64,000 bases of DNA from Craterostigma plantagineum. Taxonomy: Eukaryota; Streptophyta; Magnoliopsida; Lamiales; Linderniaceae. The position numbers were made by a program, and so were the translations under genes. The stretch spans positions 24,629,501 to 24,693,500 of the forward strand of contig JAPQWV010000012.1 in the NCBI GenBank assembly GCA_027422505.1, written 5' to 3'. This document shows, in pieces, positions 56,724 through 64,000 of this stretch (positions are counted from its first letter, which is position 1; each line of letters begins with the position of its first letter). The notes under the pieces were generated by a model, which saw only the letters and a program-made list of their open reading frames with translations, ran no database searches and was not told the DNA's origin.

Positions 56724-59700
56724 ATGGCGGCGAAGTTTGATATCGAAAAGTTCAACGAGAGAAATTTCTCACTGTGGAAATTAAAGATAAAGGCGATCTT
56801 GCGAAAGGACGGATGTCTATAGGCGATCGATGGAAAACCAGCCACGGTGACAGACGAAAAGAAATGGAACGAGATGGACGGGAGCGCTGTCGCAAGTCTC
56901 CATCTGGCACTAGCAGATGAGATATTGTCCAGCGTCGAAGAAAAGAAAACGGCAAAGGAAATTTGGGACCACCTAACCAATCTGTACGAGCCGACGTCGT
57001 TACACAATAAAATTTTCTTGAAGAGAAAATTGTTCACCTTGAGAATGTCTGAATCTCCTTCGGTGACGGAGCATCTCAACGTCTTGAATACTCTATTTTC
57101 CTAGCTAACATCGTTGGGGTATAAAACGGAGGCTAAAGAACGTGCGGAAATTCTACTTCAAAGTCTGCCTTATTCGTATGATCAACTCATCATCAACTTG
57201 ACGAACAACGCGAAGGTTCTGGTCTTCAGTAACATTGCAGCTGCTATTCTCGAAGAAGAAAATCGGTGAAAGAACAAGGAGGACCAGCAAGCAAGCTCGC
57301 AACAGGTCGAAGCTTTGCCGGTGATGATAGGGAGATCAACGGATCGTGGTTCAAGTGGGAGTCACATTCAAGACAGGGGAAAATCAAGAAGTAAGAAGAA
57401 GGATATGGAATGCTATCATTGTGGAAAGAAGGGTCACTTGAAGAAGGATTGTTGGAACCTAAAGAATTCCAATCCTCAAGGAAATCTGGCAAAGGCGTCA
57501 GGTGGAGACGTATTGTGTAGCGAAGCAGCTAGCTCAACGGAGAGTAGGAGGGCGTACGACGAGATATGGCTTCTTGACTCGGGCACAACTTATCATATGA
57601 CCTCTCGAAGAGACTGGTTCAACCACTACGAACCTATCTTAGGAGGATCTGTGTACAGTTGTGAAGATAATGCCTTAAAGATCGTAGGCGTTGGAACCGT
57701 GAGGTTGAAGTTGCACGATGGTACAGTTTGCACTATTCAAGGAGTGCGGCACGTGGAAGGTCTAAAGAAGAATTTATTATCTGTGGGACAGCTCGATGAT
57801 CTTGGCTGTGAAATCAAAGTTCGGGGAGGAATAATGAAAATATTCCGGGGAGCACTTGTAGTCATGAAAGGTGAAAAGGTTGCTGCAAATTTGTATATGC
57901 TGTTGGGAGAGATGGTGCAAGAAGGGGAAGCGTCTGTAGCTTCGGGAAATTCAACCGAAGATCTACTATGCTGTGGCATCAAAAGCTCGGGCATATGTCG
58001 TAACAAGGTATGAAAATTCTTGCGAACCAAAATCTACTTCCGGGTCCCACGAAGGTGTCACTACCATTCTGTGAGCATTGCGTAGCAAACAAGCAGCATT
58101 GGCTACAGTTCTACACATCAAATTCTAGAAGCAACAATATTCTAGAATTGGTTCACTCTGATGTATGGCAATCACCGGTTTCATCCCAAGGAGGACTACT
58201 TCGTGTCCTTCATCGACGATTACTCCCGGAGATGTTGGGTGTATATCATCAAGAGTAAGGGAGATGTGTTCGTTACCTTCAAGAATTTCAAGGCTCCGGT
58301 CGAACTTGATACTGGAAATAAGATCAAGTGTTTGAGGACAGATAATGGAGGAGAATATACTGGTAAGGAATTTGATAGCTTTTGCAAAAGGGAAGGCATC
58401 AAAAGGCACTACACTACGGCGTATACTCCACAACAAAATGGAGTGGCGGAGCGGATGAACAGAACTCTGTTGGAGAGGACAAGAGCCATGTTGGGAGCTG
58501 CAGGTCTGGATAAATCTTACTGGGACGAAGCAGTCAACACCGCCTGCTACGTGATCAATCGATCGCCTTCAACGACAATTGATCAGAAGACACCGATGGA
58601 GATGTGGACCGGGAAGCCAGTGGATTATTCCAAACTCCATGTACTTGGAAGTCTTGTGTACGTAATGTACAACGCCCAAGAAACTACGAAGCTGGATCCG
58701 AAGTCCAGGAAGTGTTTGTTCTTGGGGTATGCTGATGGTGTGAAGGGGTATCGCCTGTGGGATCCCACTGCCCACAAGGTTGTCATCAGCAGGGAGGTTA
58801 TTCTTAGAAGATAAAATAATCGGAGAAAATGATAGCACTACAAACGAAAGTCCAGAAACTACGACGATTCAGGTGGAAGGGAAGTCTATCGAACAAGATT
58901 CTTCTGAAGCAGCACTGGAGCACGAGGAAGGGCCAAGCGAATCTTCAGAGCCAGAACTTAGAAGGGGCACACGAAAAAGAGCCGCACCATCCTGGCATGA
59001 AGATTACGATTTGGACAGCAATGTTGCGTACTGTCTTCTAACTGATGACGGAGAGCCATCAATTCTTCAAGAAGCACTGGATAGTTCAGATGCAGATCAA
59101 TGGTTGGCGGCAAGAAGAAATGGAAGCTCTACGGAAAAATAAGACTTGGGAGTTGGTGCCACTACCGAACGGCAGAAAGGCAATCGGCAATAAATGGGTC
59201 TTTAAGATCAAGCGGAACAGCGATGATCAAGTAGAGCGGTTTCGTGAACGACTGGTGGTTAAAGACTACGCTCAGAAAGAAGGCATCGACTTCAATGAGA
59301 AATTCTCACCGGTGGTTCGACTGACGATTGTTCAGGCACTCCTGGCGATGTGTGCTAAAATCTACCTACATCTACAGCAACTAGATGTGAAGACGACTTT
59401 TCTTCATGGAGATCGTGAAGAAGAGATTATATGCTCCAGCCGGAAGGTTTTGAAGACAAAGAAAAGCAGAACTTGGTTTGCAGGTTGAACAAATCTCTAT
59501 ACGGTCTCAAACAGGCGCCGAGGTATTGGTATAAGAGATTTGATACCTTCATCATGAGTCTTGGATACAACAGATTGAATGCAGACCCTTGTGCATATTT
59601 CAAGAGGTTTGGTGAAAATAATTTTATCATATTACTGTTGTATGTTGACGACATGTTGTAGCAGGCCCCAACAAAGATCGTGTTGAAGAACTGAAGGCAC

Positions 59701-60602
59701 AGTTGGCTAGGGAATTTGAAATGAAGGACTTGGGACCGGCAAACAAGATTCTAGGGATGCAAATTTACCGAGACAGAAATAACAGGAAGATTTGGCTTTC
59801 GCAGAAGAATTATCTGATGAAGGTCTTGCGACGCTTCAATTTGCAAGATTGTAAGCCAATTTCTACCCCACTTCTTGTTAATTTCAAATTATCCTCAAGT
59901 ATGAGTCCTAGCAGTGAAGAAGGGAGGATGGAAACATCTCGATCGTATGCATCAGCGGTGGGAAGTCTTATGTTCGCGATGATTTGTACACGACCAGACA
60001 TTGCACATGCAGTGAGAGTAGTAAGTCGGTACATGGCGAATCCGGGCAAAGAGCATTGGAGCGCGGTGAAGAGGATCGTACGATATATCAGAGGAACCTC
60101 AGATGTTGCATTATGTTACGGAGGAGCAGACTTTACTGTCAGAGGGTATGTTGACTCTGATTATGCAGGTGATCTTGACAAGAGCAAATCTACCACGAGA
60201 TATGTGTTCACTCTTACTGGCGGAGCCGTAAGCTGGGTATCGAAGCTTCAGTCTGTTGTCGCGACGTCAACAACTGAAGCAGAATATGTTGCAGCTACAC
60301 ATGCAAGTAAAGAGGCGATATGGTTGAAAATGATCATGGAGGAACTTGGGCACGGACAGGAGAATATTCCCCTGTTCTGTGACAGCCAGAGTGCCTTGCA
60401 TCTCGCAAGGAATCCAGCTTTTCATTCTAGGTCTAAGCACATACGAGTCCAGTATCACTTCGTTCGTGAGAAAGTGGAAGAGGGCACGGTAGATATGTTG
60501 AAAATTCATACGAGAGACAACCTAGCAGATTTTTTGACGAAGACGGTCAACACTGATAAGTTCGTTTGGTGTCGTTCCTCAAGTGACCTAACGGAGACGT
60601 AA
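56724..60602 (+). pseudogene. copia Gag-Pol, several stops and frameshifts
   Basis: Gag opens at ATG 56,724 and meets in-frame stops at about 56,820, 57,103 and 57,267. Then follow the CCHC knuckle CYHCGKKGHLKKDC (57,409), protease LLDSGTTYHM (57,572), an integrase zinc region split by a frame change near 58,010-58,160, and the integrase core (LRTDNGGEYTGKEF and TPQQNGVAERMN, around 58,330-58,450). RT begins around 59,120 (KNKTWELVPLPNGRKAIG). A frame change near 59,430 precedes the YVDDM catalytic box (59,641), which is followed at once by a stop. RNase H (59,703-60,602) is open, with DSDYAGD, STTEAEYVA and DSQSALHLA. It cannot make a full polyprotein. Confidence 0.93.
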
Positions 60603-60677
60603 GCAACATGAAAGGTAAGGGGGAAAGAATGGTGTGAAGATGCGATTGATTCTCAATCAAATCTTCAAGTGGGAGAT

Positions 60678-61158
60678 CGTCGACATACTAATTAAAAGGC
60701 ACATGGCCTTTTGGAATGGTCAAAGAAGCAGCAACGTTAAAGTGCTGCTGAAGACTTTATGTAATGTGTTCAGATTAATAATGAGGTAAGCAATTACCTC
60801 ATATGCACAAGCTAGAATGCCTATAAATAGGCCATGAGAGCAAACTATGAAAGCATCCCACAGATAAAATAAAAAGAGAGATCAGAGAGGAGAGAAATAG
60901 AGAGAAAAAAAATTAATGGAGAGTTTGTCGGTATTTTTCTCCGACTATAAAGAGAGAGGTTGATGGTTTTCTCCTTTATAGATTGAGAGGTTGTAATTCC
61001 TATATTTTTCCTCTATAGTGGATTCTTCTTCCTTGCCCGTGGTTTCTACCCCGATTTGTTTGGGGGTTTTCCACGTTAAATGTCGGTGTCCACTTTTATC
61101 TTTAATTACTCAATACTAGCCGCAGTATTGTTCGACCGGGTCCGCTGCCACGCCAACA
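60678..61158 (+). repeat. 3' LTR of copia element 2
   Basis: 481 bp, partner of 56,048-56,526, preceded by the polypurine tract and followed by the CCAAC target duplication. Confidence 0.93.
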
Positions 61159-61440
61159 CCAACCCCATCTGCTGCCTACCGTTCTCCTGTAACAGTGCCA
61201 TCAGAGATGTCCTCGGGGCCCACCTCGCTGCGCGGGATGTCTGAGATGGACGCCGCAGCAGCTTCGACGTGATTGTTATTACTGTTGCGGTGGAGGTATC
61301 TCCTTTCCCTTTTTCCTTTTAAACCCAATGGTTCGAGTATCTTTTATTTTAATTAATATATACAGTTTATGATAATGTACCATGATATTAAATGACATGC
61401 ATAAATTATTTCCTTATTTTCTGGGTAGAGAAAATAAATG
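61159..61440 (-). pseudogene. Duplicate of RING gene (right piece) with internal deletion
   Basis: 61,159-61,296 matches about 46,525-46,664. Then the sequence jumps, and 61,297-61,440 matches about 47,417-47,560. The roughly 750 bases between (coding start and proximal promoter of the RING gene) are deleted. The duplicate therefore has no start codon and cannot encode the protein. Confidence 0.85.
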
Positions 61441-61781
61441 ATATTAAATGACATGCATAAACAAGTGATTTCTTTCCGTCGCTTCGGAGGAATGATAGAA
61501 GTTGCCGTGAACCAAAAATTAATCCACACCCATATATATCCATACTAGTTTTATGTCGGTGCATTTCACGGGTGTGAAATATGTGTAATTAATATAATAT
61601 AGTATTTTCCACTTTGTTAGTGGGTGGTTTTTATATTCTTTTGTTCTTTTTATTTGTTTAATATAATAAAAATGGACACGTGGCGCATGAGAACAAAACT
61701 ACATTTGATTGTATATATGGTTTTATGCCCGTGCATTTCACGGGTGTGAAATATGTGTAATTAATACAATATAGTGTTTTT
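61441..61781. repeat. Direct repeats with CCCGTG-hairpin, Helitron-end-like
   Basis: Two 60-bp direct repeats at 61,549-61,608 and 61,721-61,780 (TTTTATG(T/C)C(G/C)GTGCATTTC, then ACGGGTGTGAAATATGTG). On the minus strand the first reads a short CCCGTG…CACNGG stem, ten bases, then CTAG followed by T. That is the form of a Helitron 3' end. Only the end is visible; no TC start or Rep/helicase sequence was found. Confidence 0.4.
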
Positions 61782-62298
61782 TAGGGATGGCAATGGGGCG
61801 GGTCTAGACCCGGACCCGACAGGACCCGACCCTAATGAATCGGGTTTTTTTAAATTTTTTCGGGTCCGGGGCGGGTTATGGGTCCTAAATGTTTCAACCC
61901 AGCCGGGTCCGGGTCGGGTCTCGGGTCTTGCTATCTTAGACCCGAAACCCGCCCTGAACCCGCCCCGTATATATTTCTATAAATTATTTTATTTATAATC
62001 TAATAAATATAAGACATGCCAGTATTTTTCATAAAAAAGCTTGTCGCCCAATGGTTAACTTGCTAGTCTATTAAGTAGGAGGTTGTGGGTTCGACTCATT
62101 TTCAGCCAAAATCTAGGTACATTTAATATTTTTTGCTATTTAAAAATATATAAAAAAAAAAGTAACGAGTTCCGGGTCTGGCGGGGCAGACCCGATTCGC
62201 CCGGGTTCGGGCCGGGGCGGGGCGGGTCCATTTCTGACCCGGGGCGGGGCGGGGTTCGAGTCCAACTAAAATCAATCGGGGCGGGTCCTCATTACAGA
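61782..62298. mobile_element. hAT-like non-autonomous remnant, one clear terminus
   Basis: Begins TAGGGATGGCAATGGGGCGG, a typical plant hAT-type terminus, and is rich in GACCCG/CGGGTC subterminal motifs at both ends (61,800-61,970 and 62,175-62,290). The right end fades into GGGTCCTCATTACAG without the expected inverted terminus or a target duplication, so that end is mutated or lost. Confidence 0.6.
62038..62104 (+). other. tRNA-like / SINE-like sequence inside the hAT remnant
   Basis: AAGCTTGTCGCCCAATGGTT, then an A-box-like TGGTTAACTTG and, 32 bases on, a B-box-like GGGTTCGACTC. The spacing fits a tRNA-derived RNA polymerase III promoter. Acceptor-stem pairing is not convincing, so this is a tRNA-derived fragment rather than a tRNA gene. 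Confidence 0.4.
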
Positions 62299-62529
62299 AA
62301 ACATACATTCCTATTTATATATAAGATATGTATGCTCTTTTGATGGCCTTGTTTAAATCGTTCAATTTGGTCTGTCAATTCAGACTAATTAGAAAACATA
62401 TTAAATAAAATACAAAGAAACTACCCACTAACATTACTTACTATTTTTTTAGTTAATTATTAATTTACTATTTTAGTTAATTATTAATTTACTATTTTAG
62501 TTAATTGTTATTTTAACCTTTAATTTAAG

Positions 62530-62702
62530 GGGGTGTTTGTTTTGGGGTGATCCTCCAAAACATCACCCTAATGGCAGATCATCTAGGTGATGAAAATGTG
62601 GTGATATTCTACCTTTTGGATCACCCCAAAAAAGCTAGGTGATCTTACATCACCGTGATGGGGTGATCTTCCAAATTTGTATATTTGGACAACATTACCC
62701 CT
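62530..62702. mobile_element. Possible Tourist-like (PIF/Harbinger) MITE
   Basis: Starts TTAAGGGGGTGTTTGTTTTG, the well-known Tourist-type terminus next to a TAA/TTA target. It ends …ACATTACCCCTTA, a decayed inverted terminus also next to TTA. The interior is full of GGTGATCCAC-like inverted motifs (GGGGTGATC, GATCACCCC). Confidence 0.4.
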
Positions 62703-62945
62703 TAATTTAGCATTTATACCCATATCCTTATTCATATTTTAATTTATTTAATTAGATTATTTAAATCTTAAAATAATATATTTAATAATAATAATTATAT
62801 TGAATAACTATACGGAAAACTTATTATTAATTCTTAATAAAATTAAATTCGATATTAAAATAGTAATCATTATTATGTAAATATTATATATATATATCAT
62901 CCACATAATTTCTGTAATATTCTTAGGGTTAAATATGACATTTAT
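62703..62945. other. AT-rich intergenic stretch
   Basis: Very AT-rich sequence between the MITE candidate and copia element 3. No gene or repeat end recognised. Confidence 0.4.
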
Positions 62946-64000
62946 GTTGGCGTGGCAATGGATCCGGTCATACGAATCATATTGCGGCTAGTATTTGAGC
63001 AATTAAAGATAAAAGTGGACACCGAGATTTAACGTGGAAAACCCCCAAACAAATCGGGATAAAAAACACGGGCAAGGAAGAAGAATCCACTAAAAGGAAA
63101 AATATAGGAGTTACAACCTCTCAATCTATAAAGGAGAAAACCCTCAAACCCTCTCTTTATAGTCGGAGAAAATACCGACAAACTCTCCCTGCTTCACAGC
63201 TAGGACTCATACTTGAGGATAATTTGAAATTAACAAGAAGTGGGGTAGAAATTGGCTTACAATCTTGCATATTGAAGCGTTGCAAGACCTTCCTCAGATA
63301 ATTCTTCTGCGAAAGGCAAATCTTCCTGTTATTTCTGTCTCGGTAAATTTGCATCCCTAAAATCTTGTTTGCCGGTCCCAAGTCCTTCATTTCAAATTCC
63401 CTAGCCAACTGTGCCTTCAGTTCTTCAACACTATCTTTGTTGGGGCCTGCTACAACATGTCGTCAACATACAACAGTAATATGATAAAATCATTTTCACC
63501 AAACCTCTTGAACTATGCACAAGGGTCTGCATTCAATCTGTTGTATCCAAGACTCATGATGAAGGAATCAAATCTCTTATACCAATACCTCGGCGCCTGT
63601 TTGAGACCGTATAGAGATTTGTTCAACCTGCAAACCAAGTTCTGCTTTTCTTTGTCTTCAAAACCTTCCGGCTGGAGCATATAATCTCTTCTTCACGATC
63701 TCCATGAAGAAAAGTCGTCTTCACATCTAGTTGCTGTAGATGTAGGTAGATTTTAGCACACATCGCCAGGAGTACCCGAACAATCGTCAGTCGAACCACC
63801 GGTGAGAATTTCTCATTGAAGTCGATGCCTTCTTTCTGAGCGTAGCCTTTAACCACCAGTCGTGCACGAAAGCGCTCTACTTGATTAGTGCTATTTCGCT
63901 TGATCTTAAAGACCCATTTATTGCCGATTGCCTTTCTTCCGTTTGGTAGTGGCACCAGCTCCCAAGTCTTATTTTTCCGTAGAGCTTCCATTTCTTCTTG
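62946..64000 (-). mobile_element. copia retrotransposon 3, internally deleted, cut by window edge
   Basis: On the minus strand the element runs from the right window edge to 62,946, where TGTTGGCGTGG is the reverse complement of the LTR end of copia element 2. The LTR piece (62,946 to about 63,189) is joined directly to RT/RNase H sequence. Everything between the SSSMSPS region and the middle of the 3' LTR (rest of RNase H, polypurine tract, LTR start) is deleted. Confidence 0.88.
63190..64000 (-). pseudogene. copia reverse transcriptase fragment (element 3)
   Basis: Reads KNKTWELVPLPNGRKAIG to CSSRKVLKTKK in one frame (63,623-63,991). It then shifts frame through the KSLYGLKQAPRYWYKRF and YVDDML region (63,456-63,684 on the complementary strand) and continues as FEMKDLGPANKILGMQ to about 63,190. 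The frame-shift sites match those of copia element 2, so the two share a broken ancestor. Confidence 0.85.

Larger units (their letters stand above)
56048..61158 (+). mobile_element. Ty1-copia retrotransposon 2, complete structure, broken coding
   Basis: LTRs at 56,048-56,526 and 60,678-61,158, both ending GCCACGCCAACA. Target duplication CCAAC at 56,043-56,047 and 61,159-61,163. PBS TGGTATCAGAGC at 56,529-56,540. Polypurine tract AAGTGGGAGAT at 60,667-60,677. Order gag, protease, integrase, RT, RNase H is copia. The LTRs differ at a modest number of positions. Their first bases differ (TATCGACATAC against CGTCGACATAC), both near the expected TG start. A deleted relative lies at 62,946-64,000. 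Confidence 0.96.

Noticed and set aside
62530..62702. A confident Tourist MITE call
   Set aside because: Only the left terminus is convincing, the right one is decayed. Kept as a low-confidence feature rather than a finding.

Overview
This is a nuclear genome window from a flowering plant. The evidence is spliced host genes with plant-only architectures (VIM/ORTHRUS ubiquitin ligase, two-domain GTP cyclohydrolase, CBM43-tailed beta-1,3-glucanase, CYP51G sterol demethylase), plus copia, LINE and hAT elements. Protein flavour fits a core eudicot, perhaps an asterid; I cannot name the species.

Layout. 1-3,050: LINE, minus strand, RT end cut by the window edge. 3,948-14,030: old copia element, minus strand, with both LTRs and 5-bp TSDs, itself split by a hAT transposon (6,662-9,949). 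14,867-24,952: a CYP51 gene whose second exon is split by an 8.5-kb composite insertion (15,959-24,467). 25,387-46,993: a gene island with transaldolase, VIM-type E3, DEAD-box helicase RH13, a hAT MITE, a GH17 glucanase, a small membrane protein, GTP cyclohydrolase I, an unrecognised nuclear-looking protein and a RING protein. 48,199-52,734: a nearly intact hAT element. 53,209-55,733: a second LINE fragment. 55,734-61,440: a truncated duplicate of the RING locus, split by a copia element (56,048-61,158). 61,441-64,000: repeat debris and a third, internally deleted copia copy running off the window.

The most striking object is the insertion in CYP51. It carries matching ATTATGAC duplications in the coding sequence and perfect 11-bp termini. 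It contains a near-perfect inverted repeat with 3,526-bp arms (17,392-20,917 and 20,942-24,467) and a 24-bp spacer. Each arm carries a multi-exon fragment of an ALA2-like phospholipid flippase gene, intron-bearing and frameshifted, so two copies stand head to head. Three copies of a 1.1-kb non-autonomous transposon with CATGGTTCGCC termini build the rest, together with a captured exon of another host gene. CYP51 reads in frame on both sides of the insertion, so the break looks recent. The locus could template a long hairpin RNA. An inverted-duplication assembly artefact must also be excluded.

The intact genes are housekeeping functions (pentose phosphate pathway, DNA methylation maintenance, ribosome assembly, wall glucan turnover, folate synthesis) and do not form one pathway. 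Exon boundaries were read by eye from GT/AG sites and reading-frame continuity.
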